Source: Nostoc parmelioides FACHB-3921 (GTDB lineage Bacteria > Cyanobacteriota > Cyanobacteriia > Cyanobacteriales > Nostocaceae). Taken from it: a stretch of 44,093 nt of DNA. The notes under the pieces are model-generated. The model saw only the letters and a list, made by a program, of their open reading frames with translations. It did not search any database and was not told where the DNA came from. This document shows positions 8,182 through 16,694 of this stretch, one piece after another. The translations under genes and the position numbers were made by a program. Each line of letters begins with the position of its first letter. Within the stretch, counting starts at the first letter, position 1. Where the stretch lies: assembly GCF_014696625.1 (NCBI RefSeq), contig NZ_JACJQL010000050.1, forward strand, positions 1 to 44,093. The letters run 5' to 3'.

Positions 8182-11100
8182 CTAAAATTCTATTTTTGCA
8201 GCCAATAACAAGCTAACTTTGTCACTACTTAAGGGTTTTGAGAACAAATATCCTTGGGCTTGGTCACATTTTAATAACTGTAATTGTACCAACTGGTTTA
8301 CTGTTTCTACACCTTCAGCCACTACACTCATTTCCAAATTATTAGCAAGTGTGACAATAGCACGGATAATTGCCAATTGCTCACTATCGCTATCAATTCG
8401 CTTCGTAAAAGAACGGTCAATTTTTAAAACATCAATGGGGAAACAGTGTAAATAAGCTAAAGATGAATAACCTGTACCAAAGTCATCAATACACAACTGA
8501 ATCCCTAAAGTTTTTAATTGTTGAAGAATAGTAGCAGCTTGTTCAGGACTAGCCATAATGGCGCTTTCTGTAATTTCTAACTTGATGCTGTTAGCGTCTA
8601 GCTCAAATTCTTGTAACAGTTGCTCAATCTCCTCAACTAAATATGGTTGGGAAAACTGTTTACCAGAAAGATTGACGTTGATACTCAAATGCTGGAACTC
8701 AGGAAACTCTAAATGCCATTGTTTTAATTGTTGGCAAGATTCCCGCAACACAAACTGACCAATCTGAATAATCAGTCCTGTTTCTTCGGCTACAGGAATA
8801 AACTCGACTGGTGAGATTAGTCCTCTTTCTGGGTGTTCCCAGCGAACTAGTGCTTCAAATCCGGTAATTTTACCTGTGGCGACTGAGACAATGGGTTGGT
8901 AAACAACATACAACTCTTGCCTAGCGATCGCCCAACGCAAATCAGTTTCTAACTGCAACAGAGCTACTGCTCGGTCATACATAGTAGAATCGAATACTAT
9001 GTGCCAAGCTTTACCTTGCTCCTTAGCGCAGTAAAGCGCAGTATCAGCGTCTCGCAGCAAATCTGCGGCTTGAATATAATCGTTTGTGCTAAAAGCAATG
9101 CCAATGCTGACAGTTGTAAATACTTCATATCCGCTCAAGTTAAATGGTAACTTGAGTGCCTGATGAATCTTTTCAGCTATATGGGTTGCATCATCGATAG
9201 ATTGAATGTGAGATAGTAAAATTGCGAACTCATCTCCGCCCAAACGAGCCAGAGTATCTTCTGGTTGTAAGCAACTTTGTAAGCGTTGAGCAAAACTTAC
9301 TAGTAGTTGATCACCAACTAAGTGACTTAAACTATCATTCACAACTTTAAAACGGTCAAGATCCAAAAATAGTACGGCAAATAGATCATTCGGTGATTCT
9401 TTGGCTTGGTTAATGGTTTGCGCTAACCGATCCATAAATAAAACTCGGTTGGGCAATCCAGTCAGATCATCGTAAAAAGCATGGTAGACTAGCCGCTCTT
9501 CCATGTTTTTCCGCTCAGTAATATCCGTAGCAACACCTTCAATACGAATTGGCTGACCAACAGCGTCATAAATCACATGACTGTGGTTATAAAGCCAGCG
9601 TACCTGTCCATCTTGCCGGAGGATTCTGTATTCTAGTTCGTGGCTACCATTCGCCAATAATGGTTTAATTGATTGATTCACCCTTTGCTGGTCTTCTGGG
9701 TGAATTAGCTCAAACCACAAATTGGAGTTATTGTAAAATTCATCAACAGAACGACCATAAACTTGAACTACCGCAGAATTCAGATAAAGAATTTCAAAAG
9801 TATCTGCTGCAATTGACCAAATTACGACTTCCAGGGAATTTAAAATTCCGTCTAGACGTTCTTTGCTTTCTTGCAATGCGTTTTCTGCTTGTTTGCGTAG
9901 GCGCAGCTCGTCGTAGACATCGCTAATATTAGTCAACATTCCCAACGCGCCAGTATAGTTTCCTTGCTCATCGAATAACGGCGTACAGGAAATAATTGCC
10001 CATAAGTCTGAGCCATCTTTGCGACGGAATTTAAAGTTGTGTTTCTCTTGAATGCCTTGCCGACGGCCTAATAGTAAGTCTTGAGCTATATCTACACCTT
10101 CGGCATCCATAAAGGAAAACAAGCTTTCACCCAGCATTTCTTCAATGGTGTAACCCAACATAGTCGCCATCTGTTGATTGACGAAGGTAGTTTCGTTATT
10201 GCGATTGAGTAACCAAATTCCCTCACTGGCGGTTTCTACAATGCGGCGATACTGTTCTTTCTGTTCTTGTAATGTCTCTAATGCCTGTAGATGTTGAGTT
10301 ATATCGTTCTGAATACCGATAAAATGAGTTAACTGCCCATAACTATCAAATACAGGTGCAATGTAGAGTTCATTCCAAAATTCGGTGCCATCTTTGCGGA
10401 AATTTTTGATAATGACATGGCATTCTTTCTGTTCTTGGAGGGCAGCACGTAACTCGCTAAGACCTGGCTGATCTGTTTCATGAGCTTGTAAAAGTCGGCA
10501 GTTTTGCCCAACAACTTCACTAGCCGAGTAGCCAGTCATAGCTTCAAAACCTGGATTTACATAGATAATGGGATTATCTGGTTGATTGGCATCTGTCAAC
10601 ACAATCCCATTACTGGTAGCAGCTAACGCCTGTTCCATCAAATGCGAAGGAGCAGGCCATAGGTTATGTTGGATCGTAGGTAATCCCTGGCTATCACTCG
10701 GATCAGCAATTAAATGGCTAAGTTCTAGTTTTACTAATGTATCTTTTTGTTGTTCCTCACTAGTGACAAGGACGGTATTGACATCTGTAAATACTAAGAA
10801 TACTGCTTGTTTATTCTCATAATTCACTATTTTGCCGGAAATTATAGCTAAAAATCTGTTTTTATCACTGCTTTTAAATTCTAGCCCCAAGTTACTAATA
10901 AAATCACCAGTTTCTAATTTGCTATTTAACTGAGTCCATAAATCTGAATCAGCCAAAAAATCGGGAATTATTTGCTGAAATACCGGGTTATTAACCAGCT
11001 TATTCTGAAATAAAATTTGATGGCTTTCTAAATCAATAATTGCTACGGGAAATGGGTTGATTTCAGCTAATAAATCAATTATTTCTTGTAATTCTAATAT

Positions 11101-11247
11101 GGATTTTTCATAAGACTGAAATTCTGGTGTAAAGTATGAATTTACAGCCTCACATTCACTGAGAGAATCTTTTGTTGGCTTTGAGAAGCCTTTGTTTGTC
11201 TGAAGGTTCAGATGATTTTTGTACACTTTGCCACGCGTAAAAACCAT
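8182..11247 (-). CDS. LOV-PAS-PAS-GGDEF-EAL blue-light / c-di-GMP signalling protein
   Basis: This 1021-residue cytoplasmic protein should make and/or break down cyclic di-GMP under light control. Domains in order: a PAS-like N-terminal region (about 50-165); a LOV domain (203-318) with the flavin-adduct motif GQNCRLLQ (Cys250) and the FMN contacts FWNEL and GIQND; PAS (330-450); PAS with PAC (460-580, ending GVATDITERK); GGDEF (585-750) with an intact RLGGDEF at 668-674; and EAL (765-1015) with EALVRWEH at 798 and DDFGTGYSSLAYL. Both catalytic signatures look complete. The inhibitory RxxD site five residues before GGDEF reads QPED, so product inhibition may be lost. LOV-GGDEF-EAL proteins are known in cyanobacteria. 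The gene stands alone. Confidence 0.95.
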   Translation of the reverse strand: MVFTRGKVYKNHLNLQTNKGFSKPTKDSLSECEAVNSYFTPEFQSYEKSILELQEIIDLLAEINPFPVAIIDLESHQILFQNKLVNNPVFQQIIPDFLADSDLWTQLNSKLETGDFISNLGLEFKSSDKNRFLAIISGKIVNYENKQAVFLVFTDVNTVLVTSEEQQKDTLVKLELSHLIADPSDSQGLPTIQHNLWPAPSHLMEQALAATSNGIVLTDANQPDNPIIYVNPGFEAMTGYSASEVVGQNCRLLQAHETDQPGLSELRAALQEQKECHVIIKNFRKDGTEFWNELYIAPVFDSYGQLTHFIGIQNDITQHLQALETLQEQKEQYRRIVETASEGIWLLNRNNETTFVNQQMATMLGYTIEEMLGESLFSFMDAEGVDIAQDLLLGRRQGIQEKHNFKFRRKDGSDLWAIISCTPLFDEQGNYTGALGMLTNISDVYDELRLRKQAENALQESKERLDGILNSLEVVIWSIAADTFEILYLNSAVVQVYGRSVDEFYNNSNLWFELIHPEDQQRVNQSIKPLLANGSHELEYRILRQDGQVRWLYNHSHVIYDAVGQPIRIEGVATDITERKNMEERLVYHAFYDDLTGLPNRVLFMDRLAQTINQAKESPNDLFAVLFLDLDRFKVVNDSLSHLVGDQLLVSFAQRLQSCLQPEDTLARLGGDEFAILLSHIQSIDDATHIAEKIHQALKLPFNLSGYEVFTTVSIGIAFSTNDYIQAADLLRDADTALYCAKEQGKAWHIVFDSTMYDRAVALLQLETDLRWAIARQELYVVYQPIVSVATGKITGFEALVRWEHPERGLISPVEFIPVAEETGLIIQIGQFVLRESCQQLKQWHLEFPEFQHLSINVNLSGKQFSQPYLVEEIEQLLQEFELDANSIKLEITESAIMASPEQAATILQQLKTLGIQLCIDDFGTGYSSLAYLHCFPIDVLKIDRSFTKRIDSDSEQLAIIRAIVTLANNLEMSVVAEGVETVNQLVQLQLLKCDQAQGYLFSKPLSSDKVSLLLAAKIEF

Positions 11248-11862
11248 TGCCAGATTTTTGTAAATTGCTGAGGGAATTTAACTGGAAATTCCACTTATTT
11301 AAAAGGCTCTGACACTTTATTTTGATAGTGTTTGTACGCTTGTACACCAGCGATCTAGAATAGCGGTAATCGCTTATTCATTATTGTATAAAATATAACT
11401 ATTTCCAAAAGCGATTAAATGTTTTCACTGAGAAATAATCTTTGAGCATCTATGAGTAACTAAAAGCTGCATAGTTGTTCGGGGCTAATTATACAGTGAT
11501 TGCTGAACACTAAATTGTTAATTGTCAAAGCAAATTATTAAACTATTGTTAATGTTACTCCTTTTGATAGATGCAGTCATATTTTTTACTGAAACTTTAT
11601 ATATTAGTGTAACATTTCTTCAAAAATATGAGCCAAAAACCCAGGGGAGGATTTTTCCAAACAGTACATCATGGGATGGGTAAGCCATTTCGTGGTCAGG
11701 ACTTGATTCATGATTTCCTCAGCACTAAAGTGCTACATAACCTCAGAACTAACAAAGTAATAAGGAATAGAATTGACCGAACAAAAAAAGGATACAAGCC
11801 CCCGGATTTATCCGTGGGGTCTTTAATTTTGAATTTTGAATTTTGAATTGGAGCGAAGCGAC
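11248..11862. other. Intergenic region with hairpins and a shared 49-bp repeat
   Basis: The divergent promoters of the LOV protein and the WD40 kinase should lie in this AT-rich stretch. AGCACT/AGTGCT (11721-11734) and the GC-rich hairpin at 11799-11819 (CCCC-CGGAT/ATCCG-T-GGGG, two-base loop) stand out. The latter resembles hairpins near the right ends of IS200/IS605-type elements, so a remnant is possible but unproven. An open frame at 11628-11846 overlaps these repeats and is not supported. Confidence 0.45.
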
Positions 11863-11867
11863 TTGAC
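11819..11867 (+). repeat. 49-bp repeat copy A carrying an RBS and TTG start
   Basis: This block is identical over 49 bp to 22432-22480. It consists of three TTTTGAA units followed by TTGGAGCGAAGCGACTTGAC. GGAG (11850-11853) sits 9 nt before TTG (11863), which is the probable start of the kinase gene. Confidence 0.85.
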
Positions 11868-13593
11868 TATTTTAAATCTTTTACAAAATCGTTATTGTTT
11901 AATAAATTTGATGAGTCGGGGGCGATTGTGCCAAACCTATTTTGCTGTTGATCAGGGTATATCTCCACCGATTTATTGTATTGTGCAGAAATTTCCTGTT
12001 AATGGAAAGATATCTGAGAATTTTGGGCAAAAAATTCAATATATTGAAGAATTAGGGCGAAATGCACAGCTACCAACTTTATTAGCTTATTTTCGGGATC
12101 AAGATAACTATTATTTGGTACAGGAATTTATTGCGGGTGCTAATTTAGCGCAGGTGGTTAAAGAAGAAGGCGCTTTTAATGAAACTCAAGTCTGGCAACT
12201 TTTAACGAATTTATTGCCAATCCTAAAATTGATGAGCGATCGCCGATTGATCCACGGTGATATTAAACCAGAAAACATTATCCGACAACTGACACCAGAT
12301 TCTACAAATTTGGTATTGGTGGATTTTGGTCATGTGCAGATTATCTCAAGGACTGACCAAGTAACTGATGAACTGGGTGTTGGTAGTCCTGAGTATGCTG
12401 CACCAGAACAAATCAAAGGTAAAGCAGTATTCGCCAGCGACCTTTATAGCTTGGGGGTGACCTGCATCCACCTACTTACCTTGGTGTCACCCTTTGATTT
12501 ATTCGATATTGCTAACGATTGTTGGGTGTGGCAACAATATCTGACAACTAGAATAAGCGATCGCCTAACTAAAATACTCAACAAACTTATCCAAAAATCA
12601 GTTCATCAACGCTTGCAATCAGCAGATGAAGTGATGCAGGCAATGGGTATAGAAGCCAAAATACTACATTACCCATCCCCACAGTCCCCGTGGCAATGCC
12701 TACATACCCTCACAGGAGATAATTGTACTAACTCCCTCACCATTAGCCCTGACGGGAATATATTAGCTAGTGGTGGTGATGACAAAATCATCAGATTGTG
12801 GGAATTAAGCACACAAAAATTACTCGCCTGCTTCTCAGGACATTCTCTGGCTGTCACCTCAGTAACTTTTAGTCCCCAGGGAGAGATTCTAGCCACGGCT
12901 AGCGACGATAAAACCATCAAATTGTGGCATCTCCCAACATCTAGGGAAGTTTTCACCTTAAATGGACATACAAACCCTGTCAAATCTGTAAGTTTTAGCC
13001 CTAATGGGCAAATTCTCGCCAGTGGGAGTTGGGACAAGCAAGTCAAACTGTGGGATGTTATCACTGGTAAAGAAATTTATGCCCTCAAAGCACACCAATT
13101 ACAAGTGAGTGCAGTAGCATTTAGTCCCCAGGGAGAGATTTTAGCCAGCGCCAGTTTTGACAGAACAATTCGCCTATGGCAGATAACACAAAACCACCCA
13201 AGATATACCTTACTCAAAACACTTTCAGGACATACAAGGGCGGTTTTGGCGATCGCTTTTAGCCCAGATGGCAAAATTTTGGCAACAGGCAGCGATGACA
13301 ATACTATAAAATTGTGGGATATCAACAGTGGTCAGCTAATCAGCACACTTTTAGGCCATTCCTGGTCTGTAGTTGCAGTGACTTTCACCGCCGATAACGA
13401 AACACTGATTAGTGCCAGTTGGGATAAAACCATCAAGTTGTGGAAGGTAAGCACAACAGAAGAAATTGTGACTCTTGCCAGTCATTTAGACTCAGTGTGT
13501 GCTGTTGCTGTTAACCCTGTTGCCCAAATGATTGCTAGTAGCAGCAGGGACAAGACCATCAAATTGTGGCAACTTGTAATACAGCAAAATTGA
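11863..13593 (+). CDS. Ser/Thr protein kinase with seven WD40 repeats
   Basis: About 576 residues from the TTG at 11863. Residues ~10-265 are a Hanks-type kinase: the catalytic loop reads LIHGDIKPEN (HGD instead of the usual HRD), the metal motif is VDFGHVQ, and the activation segment ends GSPEYAAPEQ. The glycine loop is degenerate (MSRGRLCQTYFAV). Residues ~276-576 form seven WD40 blades, each ending in an RLW or KLW-type motif (for example DDKTIKLW, SWDKQVKLW), enough for one closed propeller that could bind partners. No membrane segment separates the halves, so it is probably soluble. A longer start at 11836 would add nine residues encoded by the interspersed repeat (NFELERSD) and is unlikely. 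Substrates are unknown. Confidence 0.92.
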   Translation: MTILNLLQNRYCLINLMSRGRLCQTYFAVDQGISPPIYCIVQKFPVNGKISENFGQKIQYIEELGRNAQLPTLLAYFRDQDNYYLVQEFIAGANLAQVVKEEGAFNETQVWQLLTNLLPILKLMSDRRLIHGDIKPENIIRQLTPDSTNLVLVDFGHVQIISRTDQVTDELGVGSPEYAAPEQIKGKAVFASDLYSLGVTCIHLLTLVSPFDLFDIANDCWVWQQYLTTRISDRLTKILNKLIQKSVHQRLQSADEVMQAMGIEAKILHYPSPQSPWQCLHTLTGDNCTNSLTISPDGNILASGGDDKIIRLWELSTQKLLACFSGHSLAVTSVTFSPQGEILATASDDKTIKLWHLPTSREVFTLNGHTNPVKSVSFSPNGQILASGSWDKQVKLWDVITGKEIYALKAHQLQVSAVAFSPQGEILASASFDRTIRLWQITQNHPRYTLLKTLSGHTRAVLAIAFSPDGKILATGSDDNTIKLWDINSGQLISTLLGHSWSVVAVTFTADNETLISASWDKTIKLWKVSTTEEIVTLASHLDSVCAVAVNPVAQMIASSSRDKTIKLWQLVIQQN

Positions 13594-13612
13594 ATTGCAA
13601 GAGTAAGGAGTG

Positions 13613-13631
13613 CTGAGTACTAAGTACTCAG
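13613..13631. terminator. Inverted repeat after the WD40 kinase
   Basis: CTGAGTAC and its exact complement flank a TAA loop. No strong T-run follows, so it may be an interspersed palindrome rather than a terminator. It lies 20 bp past the kinase stop. Confidence 0.4.
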
Positions 13632-13715
13632 TAACAATATTACCCTTTACCCTAAAGTTTTTTATGATTGTGAGTGTATGAAGGCTTAACGCCTTCCTGC
13701 ACTGGTGTCATGAAA

Positions 13716-14015
13716 TCAAGCACTACCTGTAAAGGTAACTTCAGGAAATTTTAACTGAGCCTCTGCCATCGGACGGTTTCTGCCTTCCTCTTGCCAGTAG
13801 TTAATCACTTCTGTTGCCTTATTGAGCAACTCGACGCGATCTAAATCACTGATCCAGTGTTTGGATTCGAGTTCTTTTTTCAACTCTTCCCAAGCATCAT
13901 TACGAGGCCAGAAGAAATACTTAGTCAGAGGACTGGTACCTTTGCCTACCACCTGATCAACAGCCAGAGCAACGTTCTCGTCTAGCCAAAGAATTTTTAA
14001 AATAAACTTGGTCAA
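13716..14015 (-). CDS. ycf65: 30S ribosomal protein PSRP-3 / Ycf65
   Basis: The 99-residue protein matches the cyanobacterial/plastid-specific small-subunit ribosomal protein PSRP-3 (Ycf65): LWLDENVALAVDQVVGKGTSPLTKYFFWPRNDAWEELK and LLNKATEVINYWQEEG are family hallmarks. It is thought to bind the 30S subunit. The start is TTG at 14015, supported by GGAGG five nt upstream on the minus strand and by the conserved KFILKILWL strand beginning at residue 3. It is monocistronic and convergent with the WD40 kinase. Confidence 0.93.
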   Translation of the reverse strand: MTKFILKILWLDENVALAVDQVVGKGTSPLTKYFFWPRNDAWEELKKELESKHWISDLDRVELLNKATEVINYWQEEGRNRPMAEAQLKFPEVTFTGSA

Positions 14016-14119
14016 TCACACCTCCGGCCAATATCCGGGTACTAAATTAATTAAGTTTGCGATCGCTTATTTTAACTCAATACCTTACCAGTTGACCAAA
14101 CTAGTACCGCAAGGGGGAA

Positions 14120-14180
14120 TTAAAAATTCAAAATTCAAAATAGCCTACGGCAAGGCTTCGCCAACAAAATTCAAAATAAA
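14120..14180. repeat. Interspersed repeat (AAAATTCAAAATT type with GCCTACGGCAAGGC unit)
   Basis: AAAATTCAAAATT units flank a short GC-rich unit, AGCCTACGGCAAGGCTTCGC. It is the same class as repeats at 845-924, 4665-4722 and 22306-22480 and lies just before the histidine kinase gene. Confidence 0.55.
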
Positions 14181-14207
14181 CCCGCCACTACTAACAACTG
14201 ACCCATT

Positions 14208-15470
14208 ATGTTTAATCGCAGTCGTCGCAATCTTGCCAGTTGGTTCACCCTCGCAATGGGGGGTATTTTAGTTGTGTTTGCGGCGGCGGTCTATTATGTG
14301 AAGGTGGTAGATGAGTTAGAGGAATTAGACCAATTACTGTATAAAAAAACCACCGTGATGGCGGCGAGTGTGAGGACAGAACTGGACAATCGTCGGCGCA
14401 GGTTAGATTTGGACAAAGTACCTCTGTTGGGAACGAAGGTAGAGCCACTGCCAGATAGTCAATTAGTGTATGCAGGTTGGTATGATGAGCAGAAGCGACT
14501 AGTGCAGTTTTTTGGTGAGACTCCAAGCGATCGCCTGTTAGTTGCTAGTGGATTTAATACTATCAAAATTAATAGGGAGTTATGGTTGCGTCAGGTAACT
14601 TTGCCTGTTTACCAGGATGGCTTATTAATTGGCTATATGCAGGCTGCAATGCCATTGACAGATACGGAAGGTACTTTAGCTGAGTTTCGGCTGGTTTTGG
14701 CTATTTCAGTCCCCATTACTTTAGGAATTATTGCTTTGACTGGTTGGTGGCTGGGGGGAGTGGCGATGCAGCCAATTCGCCAAAGTTACGATTATCTGCA
14801 AAGGTTTACGGCTGATGCTTCCCATGAATTGCGATCGCCTCTATCTGCTATTGTCAGTAATGCCCAGTATGGCTTACTAACAAAATCTACTGACCCAGCA
14901 ACCCAACGTCAGCGCCTACAAAAGATTTTTGATATTGCCCAATCAATGAGTACCCTAGTCAATGATTTGTTATTCTTAGCACGTTATCAAGGGCGCATAC
15001 CCATCGAATCTTTGCAAACTGTTGACCTCAAAATTTTACTTTTGCAAATCAAAGATGATTTTCTTCTCCATCCAGAAACACAACATATCAAGTTACTTTT
15101 CACGCTGCCAAAATATCATGTCAGGGTTCTTGGTGATGCTAATCTACTCCGTCAAGCATTCATTAATTTACTGAGTAATGCTTGTAAATATACTCCTGAA
15201 GGTGGTCAGGTGGAGTTACAGCTGTTTACTCAGTCAAGTTGGTCTGTAATTCAAGTGGTAGATAATGGTATTGGCATTCCTCAAAATGATTTGCCATACA
15301 TTTTTGAACGGTTTTATCGGGTAGATAAAAAGCGTTCTCGTAAGACTGGTGGATTTGGTTTGGGATTAGCTATTACCCAACAAATTATCCAATCTCATGG
15401 CGGTCAGATTAATGTCCACAGTGTAGTAAATCAAGGTACAACTTTTCAAGTTTTATTACCTCTGAAATAG
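14208..15470 (+). CDS. Sensor histidine kinase, membrane-bound
   Basis: This 420-residue sensor has two membrane segments (about 12-30 and 161-180) around a ~130-residue extracytoplasmic domain. HisKA carries DASHELRSPLSAIVSNAQ (phosphorylated His near 205) and the ATPase domain has the N box (LINLLSNACKYTPEGG), G1 (DNGIGIP), F box (IFERFYR) and G2 (GFGLGLAI). It should autophosphorylate and pass phosphate to an OmpR-type regulator. The architecture resembles the cyanobacterial RppB/NrsS group, but no regulator gene is adjacent; the only one in the window is 22 kb away. ATG 14208 fits, because the first TM segment follows. It ends 5 bp before the convergent ASRT stop. Confidence 0.92.
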   Translation: MFNRSRRNLASWFTLAMGGILVVFAAAVYYVKVVDELEELDQLLYKKTTVMAASVRTELDNRRRRLDLDKVPLLGTKVEPLPDSQLVYAGWYDEQKRLVQFFGETPSDRLLVASGFNTIKINRELWLRQVTLPVYQDGLLIGYMQAAMPLTDTEGTLAEFRLVLAISVPITLGIIALTGWWLGGVAMQPIRQSYDYLQRFTADASHELRSPLSAIVSNAQYGLLTKSTDPATQRQRLQKIFDIAQSMSTLVNDLLFLARYQGRIPIESLQTVDLKILLLQIKDDFLLHPETQHIKLLFTLPKYHVRVLGDANLLRQAFINLLSNACKYTPEGGQVELQLFTQSSWSVIQVVDNGIGIPQNDLPYIFERFYRVDKKRSRKTGGFGLGLAITQQIIQSHGGQINVHSVVNQGTTFQVLLPLK

Positions 15471-15475
15471 AGTTA

Positions 15476-15853
15476 TCAAGTATTAGCGTAAGCAATAGTA
15501 CTAAGCAGAGCATTTTCCGCCTGTCGTGAGTCTAGGCGAGTATGTTGAACAACAATCGGCACATTTGATTGAATCACACTGGCAAAATCAGTGTCATGAG
15601 GAATCGGTGCTGGGTCATTCAGGTCATTAAAGCGGACGTGTTTAGTGCGGCGTGCAGGCACTGTCAACCGATAAGCTCCTACTGGCTCTTTGTCGCTATA
15701 GTAAATTGTGATTTCTACATGAGCATCTTCGTCGCCAGCATTGAGGATGCACACGGTCTCATGGCTGATAAACTGAGGTTCCGGCCCGTTACTGTAGGGT
15801 GGAATGTAACCTTCAGCGATCGCCCAGCAAGTACGTCCAATTGATAGACTCAT
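15476..15853 (-). CDS. Sensory rhodopsin transducer (ASRT)
   Basis: The 125-residue protein is, as far as I can tell from memory, nearly identical to the Anabaena sensory rhodopsin transducer of Nostoc sp. PCC 7120, a soluble tetrameric beta-sandwich protein (start MSLSIGRTCWAIAEGYIPP; end RQAENALLSTIAYANT). In strain 7120 it is co-transcribed with the rhodopsin gene, binds the photoreceptor's cytoplasmic face and has been reported to bind DNA. Related proteins have also been proposed to bind carbohydrates. Here no rhodopsin gene is next to it: upstream lie 462 non-coding bases and then a small membrane protein. So this copy is an orphan in the window, although a rhodopsin could sit elsewhere. 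Confidence 0.95.
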   Translation of the reverse strand: MSLSIGRTCWAIAEGYIPPYSNGPEPQFISHETVCILNAGDEDAHVEITIYYSDKEPVGAYRLTVPARRTKHVRFNDLNDPAPIPHDTDFASVIQSNVPIVVQHTRLDSRQAENALLSTIAYANT

Positions 15854-16315
15854 TTAATACCCCCTAAGATCAAACTCTTCTGCGTGATTGTTGAAGTTTT
15901 GACTTGCCAAATAATGTAATATTTTCTACAACCTGTAAAGTATTTTCCGCAAAGCGATCGCCAGTGGTTTTCCCAAGATATAAATATTGTTTTTTTGTCG
16001 CTAGTTAATAGCCTTATTATGGTTAGTTTTTAGTATGATAAAAAAATGTGACTAAAAAGTGACGTATTTAGCCAAAATTGAATTTCATCTGAAACTTGCC
16101 ATCAAACAATTTTGGATGTTGGATATTGTATTAACCTTCAAGATATATGAATCTGGGTACTTGTATAATCACTGAGCAATTAGTCATTTTATATTCACAT
16201 TTCCACAGGAAACTAAAAATATTATGTTTGTCAGTAGAACAGTGTAAATAATTAACTGTTGAAACCTACAACAAGACATTGATAAATCTTGTATTAATTT
16301 TAAATTAAGAAAAAT
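15854..16315. other. Gene-free AT-rich region upstream of ASRT
   Basis: No open frame and no rhodopsin remnant were seen on either strand. It holds one HIP1 site near 15955 and must contain the divergent promoters of ASRT and the small membrane protein. Confidence 0.5.
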
Positions 16316-16591
16316 ATGTCAACAGAAAAAATCTATCGTCTTTTCCGGCTTTGGTGCAAAATCACTTTATCAACATTCGTGGGATTGAACGCGTTGGCGT
16401 TGTTGCTGCTTGTATTGTTATCTGTTTTGAGAGTGCCTTCTTTCAATATTGGGAATGATGCTTTATGGTTATTGCGTTGGCAGTATGAACAGAGTACTGG
16501 TTTTGTGATTGTCTTTAATCCTTTGATTTTACTTGCTATTGCGGCTGTTATAGGTTTTGTAGGAGTCTACTTGAGACAAAAGTCCAGATAG
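16316..16591 (+). CDS. Small two-helix membrane protein, unknown
   Basis: The product is a 91-residue protein with two strongly hydrophobic segments: about 17-40 (LSTFVGLNALALLLLVLLSVL) and 62-83 (FVIVFNPLILLAIAAVIGFVGVYL), and a basic C-terminus (LRQKSR). The ~20-residue loop between them (FNIGNDALWLLRWQYEQSTG) would face the other side. I do not recognise a family. The ATG at 16316 is preceded by AAGAAAAAT, a weak ribosome-binding site. It is convergent with coaR. Confidence 0.6.
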   Translation: MSTEKIYRLFRLWCKITLSTFVGLNALALLLLVLLSVLRVPSFNIGNDALWLLRWQYEQSTGFVIVFNPLILLAIAAVIGFVGVYLRQKSR

Positions 16592-16694
16592 CATAGGAGA
16601 TTGACAAAATTAAACTAGGCAACCCAGTAATTCCCCTACTCTTGATTGAGAGCTTTTTGAGTGGGAAATCTGCGTAAAATGCGAATCGCCCCCC

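Noticed and set aside
11628..11846. Open frame of 72 codons before the WD40 kinase
   Set aside because: It runs into hairpins and the interspersed repeat, ends in repeat-encoded residues and has no recognisable family.
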